Positions 1 to 9,595 are shown, counted from the first letter of the stretch. The stretch: 18,806 nucleotides of DNA from Auxenochlorella pyrenoidosa (GCA_001430745.1 KQ481938.1:356758-375563), one strand, 5' to 3'. Notes: generated by a model not told the origin, from the letters alone. Translations and numbers: made by a program.

Positions 1-1
1 A

Positions 2-1099
2 GGGGCGGCGTCTGCGGGGGGGGGCCTCCTTGCACGGGGCTGCAGAGGTGGGTTCTGGCGCCGTGGGGGGCCTCCCTGCCCAAGGCTGCGATATCTGGGG
101 TGCTGGCTCGCGTGTGCTGGCCAGCAGAATGGCCTGACGGCGCTGTGCAGGCATCTCATTCCCAACCAGCATTGCATCGCCGCCAGCCTTGCACCAGGCT
201 GGCCCAGTCGGCGCGAGCGCATGCCTGCCTGCCGCCCCTCTGCCCTGCGTGCAGACGCCAGCGGCGCCAAGCTGCACATGCGCGACGTGGTGGGCGAGCG
301 AGCCTTTGAGGTGGCCCAGGCCGCGTGCAACCTGTACCATGGGGTGCTCTACTCGGGCCGGCGGCGTGGTGTGGCCCTCAAGGACAGCCTGCGGGAGCTG
401 CGAGAGGGCGCCTTCGCCCTGGCTGAAGAGGCCATTGCGGCGCGGCAGGCGCGAGAGGCACGGCGGGCAGCTCGTGGCGCTGGCTGCACGGGGGGCCGCA
501 GCGGCTGCGGCGGCGCGCCCGTGACAGCTGGCATTGGCAGCCCTGCAGCCGCAGGCTCGCCCGGGGCGGCGGCGGGCGCAGCAGATGCAGAGGCGGCAGC
601 GGCAGCAGGAGCCGAGCAGCGCCAATCGGGGCAGCCGGGCAGCCAGGCGCGCAGCCTTAAGCGCCAGCGCTGCCCTGGCTCGGCTGGGCAGCTGACAGCA
701 GGCAGCAGTGAGAATGAGCCGCTGAATGCCGCAGTGCTTAGCCCCACGCAGCAGCAGCAGGAGCGGCGGCGGCGGCTGTCTGCGGAACTGAGCCTGGCAG
801 CAGCACTGCAGGTGGAAAGCCCAGGAGGGGCTGCTGCTGCCGCAGGAGCAAGCCCAACAGCATTGGCAGCAGCGGCGGCAGGGAGCGAAGGAGATGAGGA
901 GGCAGAGGCTAGCATGGCAGCGCTCTCCCTCAACTGCAGTCCAGGGGGACCCCTTCCGCAGGCAGCGCCAGAGGCAGAGCATCTGCAGCATGAGCAGGAG
1001 CAGCAGGGAGGGCACAAGACGCTGGCAGAGGGCATGGCGGCAGCAGACTTTAGCAGCCTGCGTGCCCGGCTGCGGGCAGCGCTGGGCGTGACTGCCTAA
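2..1099 (+). CDS. 3' end of an uncharacterised Ala/Gln-rich protein (5' partial)
   Basis: The frame is open from base 2 to the TAA at 1097-1099, so this is the end of a gene entering from the left. A good splice acceptor (CTGCGTGCAG) ends at 254, so the last exon may begin at 255 (phase 1) with a further exon around 130-200 (NGLTALCRHLIPNQHCIAAS in the same frame); I cannot tell whether 200-254 is intron. From 255 there is a compact, charged, probably helical region (about 70 residues, containing AQAACNLYHGVLYSG and LRELREGAFALAEEA). It is followed by a long low-complexity tail rich in Ala, Gln, Gly and Ser encoded by GCN/CAG codons, ending in LRARLRAALGVTA. The product is unknown. The helical region is probably the conserved part and the tail disordered. 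The antisense open frame at 349-1035 is a shadow caused by high GC. Confidence 0.55.
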   Translation, partial: GAASAGGGLLARGCRGGFWRRGGPPCPRLRYLGCWLACAGQQNGLTALCRHLIPNQHCIAASLAPGWPSRRERMPACRPSALRADASGAKLHMRDVVGERAFEVAQAACNLYHGVLYSGRRRGVALKDSLRELREGAFALAEEAIAARQAREARRAARGAGCTGGRSGCGGAPVTAGIGSPAAAGSPGAAAGAADAEAAAAAGAEQRQSGQPGSQARSLKRQRCPGSAGQLTAGSSENEPLNAAVLSPTQQQQERRRRLSAELSLAAALQVESPGGAAAAAGASPTALAAAAAGSEGDEEAEASMAALSLNCSPGGPLPQAAPEAEHLQHEQEQQGGHKTLAEGMAAADFSSLRARLRAALGVTA

Positions 1100-1836
1100 G
1101 GCGCGCGCTAACCACAGCTAACCATGCATAGCACATATGCCTTAGACCCTCAGAGGCTGCACAGCAAATCCTCTCTGCAATCACACGGCCCCTGCAAAGA
1201 ATTTCTGCACCAGCATGTCCCGACGACCGAAGAACAGCCCATAGCCGTCAGCCGGCTGTGTGCCTTGCCCGGTCTGTCCCCGGCCTTGCGTGCGAGCCCA
1301 AAATTCAAACCACTGGTGGCACCAGCGCTTGCATTACAGTGCCTGAGTGGCTGAGCGTATGCAGCAGTCAGCACAAGAGGTGGGTAGGCTGCATTTGCAA
1401 ATTAGAGCAGCCACGCGGCACTGCAGCAGCAGGAGCTGACAGGCTGGGGCAAAGCAGGGCAGGGAGGCGGGTGGGCTGCTGCCAACAACGGTGGGCGGCT
1501 CGAAGTGTGCTGACGGGTTGCCGCTGCCGACACTGGGCACTGCAAAGTGAACGCAGCTGGCTCAGGCTGGCCAGCATGGCCGAGTCGTCACGTGCCGATA
1601 GGCTGCTGCCTGCTGCAGGATGTGGATGCCTGCCAGCGCTGGCTGCAGCGTCGCGCCTTGCCGCCCAGCAGGCAGCATGCGTTGCCGCCCAGCCAACCCT
1701 GGGACCCATCAACATCCTGCAGGAAGTTGTCTTGAGGCGCTGCATGCACTGTAGAGGCTGTAGAGCGCACATGCTGTAGAGGCGCTGCATGCATTCTGGC
1801 CGTGAGCGCGACCTTGCGAACCTGCAGCTCCTTCCA
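1100..1836. other. Gene-free stretch with a short direct repeat
   Basis: I see no convincing exon here. The first few hundred bases are probably the 3' UTR of the gene ending at 1099. A 15-bp direct repeat, gaggcgctgcatgca, occurs at 1734-1748 and 1780-1794, with two further gtagag-containing partial units between them. Open frames on both strands are Cys/Ser/Arg-rich and look like GC-driven shadows. Confidence 0.5.
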
Positions 1837-1942
1837 GTCGGCCCTCACGCGCTCCTCGGTGCTGCGCGTGGCAGCAGCTAGGAGCGCGTGAAGGATGCTC
1901 GCTGCTGCCACGCGCAACACTGAGGAGCGCGTGAAGGCCGGC
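1837..1942. repeat. Inverted repeat, 43-bp arms, 20-nt spacer
   Basis: Left arm 1837-1879 and right arm 1900-1942 are reverse complements at 38 of 43 positions, separated by 20 nt. Both arms share the core cacgcgctcctc / gaggagcgcgtg, and the spacer carries a further copy of ggagcgcgtgaagg. Read outward on opposite strands, both arms encode a similar peptide: LLAAATRSTEERVRA on minus and LAAATRNTEERVKA on plus. It therefore looks like an inverted duplication of once-coding sequence rather than a chance palindrome. RNA from either strand would fold into a long hairpin. Confidence 0.8.
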
Positions 1943-2019
1943 AGAAAGGCACTGCGGCATGGCAGCAAAACTGGCGGCAAGGACCGTCAGAAAGGCCACG
2001 CTGTGGCCATACCTCAGGG

Positions 2020-2134
2020 TCAGGCCCAGTTTCCCATGGCCACCCCCATCACAATGGACGCCACCAGTGCAGGCACCGCCGCCAGCTGCTTGCGCGTCAG
2101 CAAGGACTGCAACACAGAAGTGTAGATGGCTTCC
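2020..2134 (-). pseudogene. Membrane-helix ORF fragment, left arm of an inverted pair
   Basis: The minus frame ends at the stop 2020-2022 and reads VLQSLLTRKQLAAVPALV then a hydrophobic stretch (SIVMGVAMGNWA). A potential acceptor (TGTTGCAG) precedes the SLLTR codons. It is clearly related to the plus-strand fragment ending at 2314. Both behave as terminal exons pointing away from each other with about 70 bp between them, so neither has room for its own upstream exons unless those overlap the other copy. I therefore read them as remnants. The parent gene is not recognised. Confidence 0.45.
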
Positions 2135-2164
2135 GGGCGTGGCGCCTGGCAGATGACAGCGTGA

Positions 2165-2314
2165 TGCTGCTGCTGGTGCCACGCCCGCCAGCCCACCGAC
2201 AGTTTCGTGCTGCAGTCTTCGCTGACGCGCGTGCAGCTGGCGGTTGTGGCTGCACTGGCAGCTGCTATTGTGATGGCAGTCAGCATGGGGACGATGGGTC
2301 CTGTGGTTCCCTAA
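2165..2314 (+). pseudogene. Membrane-helix ORF fragment, right arm of an inverted pair
   Basis: The plus frame opens after a TGA at 2162 and runs to TAA at 2312-2314. It contains FVLQSSLTRVQLAVVAALA followed by a hydrophobic helix (AAIVMAVSMG) and a short PVVP end. It matches the minus-strand fragment 2020-2134 in sequence and length (VLQSxLTRxQLA, then IVMxVxMG). The DNA arms continue inward: 2135-2146 and 2175-2186 are reverse complements at 11 of 12 bases. A terminal exon of a real gene cannot be excluded, but no upstream exon was found. Confidence 0.45.
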
Positions 2315-3654
2315 GCACACCCCGACTCCAACCCTTGGACCTCAAAACTCAGATGCCACTGCCGCCACCACCCAACAGCAGCCGCTGCACCTTGCTGCAG
2401 GGGACAGCCCAACGCTCGCCGCGCCGGCCAGCGATGAGTAGGCCTGGGGGTTGCCTGTCTCCACGCCCCCTACGTATACGACCGTGGTGGGAGGGATGGG
2501 ATGGGGTTGGATTGTGGGAGGAGGGGGAATGCACTCATGCCACGATGAGTCCTTTGCTGTGCACTTCATAATCGTTCCACTGCCAGAATGGGGATGCTGG
2601 CAGCCATCTGCTGCAAGGCCAGGCAGACTCGCCACTGCTGGCCTCGCAAGCGAAGCATGAGCATGCAGGTGCAGTCCGCAGGCAGCAGCCAATCACAGAC
2701 GCCCCGGCAGCCTGCTGCATGCAATATGGTCTGTTGGGGATTCCAGTCTTCCTGGCGGCTGCACAGGGGGATACCGACCCCCGGCAGTGCCGTGCTGCAC
2801 TCACAGAAGGCAGGCAGCAGGTCTGCGGTGGACGCACAAAAAGCGACCACCTGGGTGTGCTGGTGGCCCGGTGGCTGCGTGGCCCGGGAGTTGGCAATCT
2901 TGGGTCAGCGCGTTGGCTATCTTTTCTAAAGTGGCGCTGCACCGCCATGCCTGAAAGGAGGCAAGGACATCAGACAGGCACGGGTTTTGCTCCTCATGGG
3001 ATCGTGCCCTGACTAGTGCGCCTTCGGGTTGGCAGGCAGCTGGCAGGAATGGCTGCGTGTGGTGCCCCAGGCGGCGATCCAACGGCAGGCAAAACCCTCT
3101 GGGCAACTGTGGGCCATGAGTGCGGAAGCGCAGGGGCACACCAGCCTCCAGCACGCCTGCGGCCAAAGGCACCCCTCCTTACACCTGCCTGTCAGCGCTG
3201 CACCCTTGGTTTTGCCACCTGCATTCAGCCCCTTGGGCCGTAAGGAGGCGAACATGCAGTCCAAAGGTGGAGGAAGGCCTGCGCGGTGCTAGCAGCGCGG
3301 CATACAGAGCGCACTCCATGCTGCGCTGAGGTCTGCTCTAGAGGCTTGCCCGTCGGCAACTCTAGCGTCATCCCGAAGCACCATCAACCCCCCGCTACAT
3401 GTAAAAACGTGAGAGGACCTACAGCCTTTGCACAGGCCGGCAGTCCCTTGTAGAACGCGCGCCCCGCAGCCCTCTCCCGCCCCGTCACTCACCCTGCCAG
3501 AGGTCACCTCCCGCACACATCGCCGGCACCACCGCCGCTGCCCGACCGCCCTGCCTGCAGGCGGCAGGCAGGCGGGGCGCCCGGCTGCTGGCAGCTGCTG
3601 GCTGCTCTCTTGCTTTTCCTCAGATGCAGGCGGCTTGCGTCGCTCTGCAGCCCT
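2315..3654. other. Gene-poor stretch upstream of the 3655 gene
   Basis: No exon chain could be supported on either strand. Open frames exist (for example minus 2566-2850 and minus 3013-3264) but have mixed composition, no homology I recognise and no matching splice phases. The last ~50 bp contain two acceptor-like sites (TTTTCCTCAG ending at 3623 and CGCTCTGCAG ending at 3650) just before the ATG at 3655. The 5' UTR of the next gene may therefore contain an intron or an unrecognised coding exon. Confidence 0.4.
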
Positions 3655-4535
3655 ATGGGCCAGTCGACGAGCAAGGAGGGTGACAGACTGGCAGAGCTCG
3701 CGTGGATGATTGCACATGCACATAGCAGCATGCTCAAGATGCAGCCGCTTGCAGCCGCCGAGGAGGCGGCCAACGAGCCGCCGACGCCCGACAGCAGCCA
3801 GGCAGCCTACCATGCATCCAGGCAGCGCTACCTCATCCTGACGCACGAGCGGCATCTCATCAACCGCCGCGTGGGTGAGCACCTCGAGCCAAGCATGGCC
3901 TGCACACTGCTGAGGGCGTGCCCCAGGCGGCTGCTGCAGCTGTGATTCAACGTGTGCGCAGCGACGGGCACCTGCTGTGCTGGATTCAGGCCGCGTTGCG
4001 CCTTGGAAGGCCTGCTATGCCATAGTCAGTGACCGGAAATTGAAGAGAACCCCACGGCGAACCTGGTCCTGCAGATGAGCTGGACTGGGGAACCCCCAAC
4101 CCCCGCCCCATGCCACGGCCAGTGCCGCCCCTGCCGCCCAAAGGTGTGTGGGCTCTGGTGCCATGCAGTCCTCACTTGCTGCTGTGCTCCTGCTGCGCCT
4201 GCTGCGCCTGGCAGCCTGGAGACTCGCCTGCCTCCTTGCCTGCACGTTAACTTGTTGGCGCCGTGCGGGACAGGGCAGGGCTGCCAACCCTGGCTGCCAA
4301 ACCGCCCGGGCGCGCCCCTGCTGCAGTCTTCCCCACCTCAGCGGGTGCTGCCGAAGCCGCGGCAGCGGCGTGGGACAGCAGGCCTGCAGCCAGCCGGCAG
4401 AGAACTGGCTTCAGTAGCCCCAGCAGCACCAAGGATCACGCCGGAGGGGATGTGTCTGTGCCGCTGCTGAGCGGCGGGGTGGAGCCGGCGAGCCGCGGCT
4501 TTCGCCGTCGGCAGCGGCAGGAGGGCGTGGGGTAG
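3655..4535 (+). CDS. Uncharacterised 160-aa protein, candidate N-myristoylated
   Basis: Exons 3655-3874, 4075-4143 and 4342-4535, with phase-1 introns of 200 and 198 bp (donors G|GTGAGC and G|GTGTGT; acceptors CCTGCAG and CACCTCAG). They sum to 483 nt with no internal stop. The N-terminus MGQSTSKEGDRLAEL has Gly2, Ser6 and Lys7, the usual N-myristoylation pattern, which suggests membrane attachment. Residues ~10-75 are probably helical (ending RYLILTHERHLINRRV), residues ~74-96 are Pro-rich (PRPMPRPVPPLPPK) and the rest is Ser/Gly/Arg-rich with a VPLL dileucine-like motif. I do not recognise the family. An alternative acceptor at 3939 would give a 101-aa product ending at 4025. The gene is convergent with copy A, and its last exon was copied in the segmental duplication (see 7082-7409), where the stretch TGFSSPSSTKDHA is preserved. 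Confidence 0.6.
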
Positions 4536-5113
4536 GCAGCGTGCGGAGCCATGCCGGCTGCAGCTCATCAAGCGGTCCCTGCTCTTGCTGTACATCTATC
4601 TTCCTCTCGCTACATTCCCAGCTAGCTCCGTGCTGGGTGCCTGCGCACCCGCCTGCCTGAGGTTTTGACTGCACCGCACAGGTTGATGCTGTCACATGTT
4701 CGCAGCTTGAAATGGCACGGTGCACAACAGCTGCGCGCCTGTCCACATGCTTCTGGGCATTTAGGCAGTTGGACAAGGCAGGCACGGCTTGCGGCTTGGA
4801 AAAGCATGGAGGCAGGCATGGCAGGCAAGCAAGCAGGAAAAAGGGCTGACGCTGCAGAGGCTTCCCGTGCACTGGAAGTGCAAACCTGAGATTGCAGGTG
4901 TCTCTGGCTCTGAAAGGCTGTTGCACAGGCAGCGCCTGTTGGGCAAACGTGGCTGGCGGGTCGGCGGCCAGGACGGCTGCCCATGGCGTGGTTGCGGTGG
5001 TGTGAGAGGGCGGTCGCGCTGCCAGCATGGCGGCTTATCCCCCCAGCCACGCAACCTCAGCGGTAACACAGCATCCATGCTCGGTATGGCGGCTTGTTTC
5101 CCCTACACGATCA

Positions 5114-6704
5114 TCAGTAACATCCATAGTATCCGTGCTGCTGGATGTATGCGTCTGGGTCGGTGTTGAAGAGCTGCAGCCTGTCGGCGGCGGCACGCCA
5201 GCGCTCCCAGCTGGAGTCTGGCCAGTGAGCCCCTGGGGCCTTCCAGGGGCAGGAGAGCTTGCCGTCCGGCGCTGCATGCAGGGAGGGGCCCGCAGCAAGG
5301 GACTCCGTCATGCTCGCCTTGCGCTATGTGCATGTGAGTTTGGGTGTGTCCACTGGGTGCCCAGGTGTCTGGCAGGGTGCAGGCAGGGTGCAGGCCTGAT
5401 GCTGTACACCTGGCAGGGGGAGAGCAACAGCCTGGCCTGAGGTCGTTGCCTTTATTAAACGTTCAAGCCCGTCCGCCCTTTTCCCAGCCACGCCAGGTGG
5501 GCCGGGGAGGCACGGCTCGCGGCTGCTTCCAGTGTTCATGGCCCCCGTCAACCGCCGCCCACCTTGCGCCTTGGCGGCTTCAAACGCCTCGAGGGCCCGC
5601 AGCTCCGCCGCCTCCAGCCGCAGCTTGAGCTGGCGCCGGGCCGCGGCCTCCCGCTCCTGCCTGTATGCAGCTGCCTCGCTGCGAGCGGCCTCGACGTCGC
5701 TCTGCACTCTGGCTGCAGCAACAGTGCTTACGTGCGTGCTGGGCTGCGCGCCGTGCACACCTTCAACACGCTTCAGGTTGTCCTTGGTCATCATAGACAC
5801 GAACCACACGCCGCCGGCTACAATGAAGTAGGCAACGGCCATCGGCACCGCGAGCCATCCGTTTAGCTTGGTAAGCGACCTGCGGGGGGCGGCGGTGCCA
5901 GCCCATGGGGATGCCTGACAAGGGCAGGCTGGGAGTGTGCCGCCCACATGGCTTGGACACGGCCCAAATGCATGGATTGCACCGGTGTGCAGGCGAAGCG
6001 GCCGGGCATGCTTCTGTCGGCAGGCCTCCCGCTGAGCAGCAGCGCGGCATAGCTGCCACTGCGAGGGAAGCCCGCCAGCAGCGCCCTGCGCAGCGCCCTG
6101 CAGCACTGGTCGGCTCACCACTTCTCGCCAGGTATGCAGATGATGCAGATCGTCCAATAGCCCATGAATGACGCCGCACTGTGCACGAACAGCGTGGCAT
6201 GCAGTGCCTCATTGCTGCCATCCCATCGCGCACAAGCGTGGGTGGCAGCAGGCACGGCAGTGATGACCACCGCAATGAAAATGGCGATCGCATTGGCGTG
6301 CGCTGCAACAATGAGAAGGGCCACCGCCACGACGGCCAAGGCACAAGCCAGGCAGTCGGCTGTCAGCCACAGCCTGGCAATGTCCTCGCGCACTGCAGCG
6401 TCAGCGGCCGCCGCGACAGCTGCAGTGTCGGAGTGCGCTGCGTCGGGGGCGGCGCCTCCCTCGCTGGCTTTTGCGTGCTCTTGAGGCACTAGCTCTGCGA
6501 ACATACAGAGGGAGGTGCTGTCCGCCAGGTGAGGGTACGCGCAGACAAGGGGCCCAGCGCGTGGGGCGCGAAAAGTCGGAATGACCCTGTTTCAGGACTT
6601 GTAATACTTCGCGACAGTGCTTCGGAGTCCCCCCACGCCTCCGCCTCACCATAGTCCGCCGAGGGCACTGCCTGGTAGCCCTCGCTGCCAGCCGGAGCCG
6701 CCAT
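5114..6704 (-). CDS. Four-helix membrane protein family, copy A (301 aa)
   Basis: Exons in transcript order are 6704-6650, 6494-6119, 5879-5563 and 5271-5114 (906 nt), with intron phases 1, 2 and 1. Exon 1 encodes MAAPAGSEGYQAVPSADY. Hydrophobic segments lie at about 60-83, 86-107, 116-139 and 152-174, predicting four membrane helices. Residues ~195-250 are Ala/Glu/Arg/Gln-rich and probably coiled coil (RRQLKLRLEAAELRALEAFE). The C-terminus has a Trp motif (SWERWRAAADRLQLFN) and ends in HGYYGCY. There is no signal peptide or catalytic motif. Copy B shows the same structure at every exon junction, which supports the model. A carries three extra C-terminal residues from a 9-bp insertion before the stop. 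The family is unknown to me; a structural or scaffold membrane role is possible but unproven. Confidence 0.75.
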
Positions 6705-6792
6705 GGCTGTGTGTACTTGTCTGAACGCACCGAAATGGTCAGATGAAAGGGCTCGCGGGCGGATATCGCGAGCACACCGGCAATGCTGGGCA

Positions 6793-6814
6793 TCCCACGT
6801 CAGGCACAGCGTGC
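6793..6814 (-). promoter_or_regulatory. Conserved ACGT-core upstream element, copy A
   Basis: The element starts 89 bp upstream of the copy A ATG. Its core is CCTGACGTGGG when read in gene orientation. The same 22-bp block occurs at the same place before B (identical) and before C (one mismatch, 94 bp upstream), although C is otherwise strongly diverged. ACGT cores are typical bZIP sites in plants and algae; the binding factor is inference. Confidence 0.55.
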
Positions 6815-7081
6815 TTGGCGTGGCCAGTGGACGCGCTGACTCTCTATCCAAAGGGAGATGTTTATAGAGGAGGGCGTTGCTGGCACTTCATGCCAATTGA
6901 CCGTCTATGAGGCATGGCTGCCCATAGGCATTGGCAGGGGAACACACTGGTGCCATGCATTGCTCACTTGCTGCTGTGCTCCTGCTGCGCCAGCCTGCTT
7001 GCAAACAAGCCGCGCCTCGGGAAGGGTGGTGGGCTGCCCACCCTGGCTGCCACCCCGCCCCTGCTGCAGTCTTCCCCACCC

Positions 7082-7409
7082 CGGCTGCTGCTGCCGAAGC
7101 CTCGACAGACCCGGCACGCCTGCGGCGGCGGCTTGGGGCAGCAGCACAGCGGCCGGCCGGCGGAGAACTGGCTTCAGCAGCCCCAGCAGCACCAAGGATC
7201 ACGCCAGAGGGGGTGTGTCTGTGCCGCTGCTTGCCGGCGGGGCAGAGCCGGTGAGCCAGGTCTTGCGCCATCAGCAGCGGCAGGAGGGCGTGGGGCAGGC
7301 GGCGTGCGGAGCCATGCTGGCAGCAAGGAGCCTCCGATCTTGTTGCGCACCCGTCTTCTGCTGCATTGCCCAGCTCCCCGCTCAGTGGCCGCGCACTCCG
7401 CTTGCCTGA
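7082..7409 (+). pseudogene. Orphan duplicated last exon of the 3655 gene
   Basis: It matches the last exon of the 3655-4535 gene over its whole length: TGFSSPSSTKDHA, VSVPLL and RQEGVG are retained in frame. The exon's acceptor CCTCAG has become CCCCGG, the TAG stop is CAG (7296-7298), and the frame runs on to 7409. Exons 1 and 2 are absent because the duplication breakpoint lies in the preceding intron. It may still be transcribed as part of the copy B 3' region, but on the opposite strand. Confidence 0.7.
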
Positions 7410-7892
7410 GGCCTCCTTCTCGACTGCACCGTACAGATTCTGTGTTGTCACATGATCGCAGCCTGATCCAGTATGGTGCACAACAGCCGTGCACATGTCG
7501 GCATGCTCTTGGGCAGGCAGGCAGTCGGAGCAAGCAGGCAGGGCAGGTAACTTGGAAAAGCATGGAGGCAGGCATGGCAGTCAAGCAAGCAGTTCAAAAA
7601 ACGGCTGGCGGTGCGGAGGGTTCCTGCACACAGGCAGAGCAAGGACTGAGATTGCAGGTGCCTCTGGTGCGCTGAAATCAACCTTTCGAAAGGTTGATGC
7701 AAGGGTGGCACACCTTGGGCAAAACGTGGCTGGCGGGTGGGCGGTCAATCCTGGCTGCCCGACGGCATGGTGCGGTGACATGGGAGGGGTGGCGGCACTG
7801 CCACCAGCGCGGCTTGTCTCCCCAGCCCCGCAACCTCAGCGGTAACACAGCACCCATGCTCCATATCGCGGCAGTTTTCCCCTGCACGATCA

Positions 7893-9485
7893 TCAGTAAT
7901 AGCCGTGCTGCTCGATGTATGCGTCTGGGTCAGCGTTGAAGAGCTGGAGCCTGTCGGCGGCGGCACGCCAGCGCTCCCAGTTGGCGTCTGATAGCGTTGC
8001 CTCGGCGGCCTTCCAGGGGCAAGAGAGCTTGCCGTTCGACGCTGCATGCAGGGAGGAGGAGGGGCAGGGGGCCGCAGCAAGTGACTGGGCAGCGCATGCC
8101 TTGTGCTTTGCAACCGAGCGCATATGTGATGGGTGTCTGCAGAGAGGCTGGCAGGGTGCAGACCTGGGGTGGTTAACCCGGAAGAAGGAGAGCACAGGTC
8201 TGCCCTAAGGTTCACGCCCTTCAGAAACGTTCAAACTTGCCCCCTGCATTACCCAGCCGTGCCCAGTGGGCTGGGGAGGCACGCCTTGCGGCAGCTTCGA
8301 GTGTCAACGGCACCCGTCAGCCGCCGCCCCGTGCCACCCACCGTCCAACTTGGCGGCTTCAAACGCCTCGAGGGCCTGCAGCTCCGCCGCCTCCAGTTGC
8401 AGCTTGAGCTGGCGCCGGGCCGCGGCATTCCGATCCTGCTGGTACCCGGCTGCCTCGCTGCGCGCGGCCTCGGCGTCGCGCTGCACCCTGGCCGCCGCAA
8501 CCATGCTGGAGTGCACGCCGGGCTGCTCGCCGGGCACACCTTCAAGATGCCTCAGGTCTTCCGCGGCCCTCAAGGACATGAAAACCACGAAGGCGGCCAC
8601 AGCGCAGTAGGCAAAGGCCATCGGGCCTGCGATCCTGCCGTCCAGCTTGGTAAGCGACGGCCTGCAGGGGCAGCGGTGCCGGGCCATGCGGATGTCTGAT
8701 AAACGCGGGCTGAGGCTGCGCTTTCTGCATGCTTGGGAGCGAAGAAACGCATGGGTTGCACTGGCATGCAGGCGAAGCAGGCGGGCATGCCTCTGTCGGC
8801 GGCTCCCGCTGAGCGGCAGCGCAGCGCGGCTGCAATGGGAGGGAAGCCCGGCAGCAGCGCCCTGTGCAGCGTCTGCGCGGCCTCGCAGCACTGTTCAGCT
8901 CACTGCTTCTCGTCGTGTATACAGATGGCGAACATCGTCACGGCGCCTATGGCTGACGCTATCGAATGTATGAACAGCGTGGCATTCAGTGCCGAGTTGC
9001 TGCCATCCCGGCGCGCACCAGCGTGGGTGGCAGCAGGCACGGCAGTGACGGCCACCGCAATGAGAATGACGGACGCATTGGTGCGGGCTGCAACAATGAG
9101 AAGGGCTACCGCCACGACAGCCAAAGCACCAGCCACGCAGTTGGCTGTCAGCCACAGCCTGGCAATGGCCTCGCTCACTGCAGCGTCAGCGGCTGCGACA
9201 GCTGCAGGATCGGAGTGCTCTGCGACGGGGGCAGAGCCTCCGTCGCTGGATTCTGCGTGCTCTTGAGGCACTAGCTCTGCGAACAAACAGAGGGATGTGC
9301 TGCCGGCCAGGTGAGGCGACACGGAGGCAAGGGGCCGAGCGCGTGGGGCGCGAAAAGTTGGAGTGACCCTGTTTCAGACTTGCGATACTTCGCGACAGTG
9401 CTTCGGAGTTCCCCCACGCCTCCGCCTCACCATAGTCCGCCGAGGGCACTGCCTGGTAGCCCTCGCTGCCAGCCGGAGCCGCCAT
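7893..9485 (-). CDS. Four-helix membrane protein family, copy B (298 aa)
   Basis: Exons in transcript order are 9485-9431, 9276-8904, 8661-8342 and 8041-7893 (897 nt), with the same intron phases as copy A (1, 2, 1). Exon 1 peptide is identical to A. Hydrophobic segments are at about 59-82, 86-105, 114-137 and 152-172. They are followed by the Ala/Glu/Arg helical segment (VQRDAEAARSEAAGYQQ...) and the C-terminal NWERWRAAADRLQLFN...HGYY end. The main differences from A are in the loops and the fourth helix. The cytosolic-type coiled coil and the Trp motif are best conserved, so these are probably the functional parts. At exon 3 an acceptor 3 nt inside would remove one residue. The gene lies head-to-tail with A and C. 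Function is not recognised. Confidence 0.75.
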
Positions 9486-9573
9486 GGCTGTGTGTACTTG
9501 TCTGAACGCACTGAAATGGTCAGATGAAAGGGCTCGCGGGCGGATATCGCGAGCACACCGGCAATGCTGGGCA

Positions 9574-9595
9574 TCCCACGTCAGGCACAGCGTGC
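9574..9595 (-). promoter_or_regulatory. Conserved ACGT-core upstream element, copy B
   Basis: Identical in sequence and in spacing (89 bp from the ATG) to the element before copy A. It lies inside the ~235-bp 5' block that A and B share almost without change, so for this pair identity alone does not prove constraint; the match in copy C does. Confidence 0.55.

Larger units (their letters stand above)
4155..6820. repeat. Segmental duplication, left unit
   Basis: This segment is repeated in direct orientation at about 6947-9599, with an offset of 2763-2781 bp depending on indels. It contains the last intron and exon of the 3655 gene, the convergent 3' region and all of copy A with its promoter. 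The left breakpoint lies near ctggtgccatgca (4154 versus 6948). The right breakpoint lies just after gtgcttggc (6819 versus 9600). Identity is very high at the right end and lower elsewhere. Confidence 0.8.

Noticed and set aside
349..1035. 228-codon minus-strand open frame
   Set aside because: It is antisense to a GCN/CAG-rich coding exon, is Cys/Ser/Ala-rich and has no splice context. It is a shadow.
3940..4025. Alternative second exon of the 3655 gene (VIQRVRSDGHLLCWIQAALR then stop)
   Set aside because: Phase fits, but the intron would be only 65 bp and the duplicated last exon would be left without a gene. The three-exon model with ~200-bp introns is preferred; it is kept as a possible isoform.
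5114..9485. Retroposition as the origin of the A and B copies
   Set aside because: Introns, promoter and 3' spacer are all duplicated in the same order, so it is a DNA-level segmental duplication.
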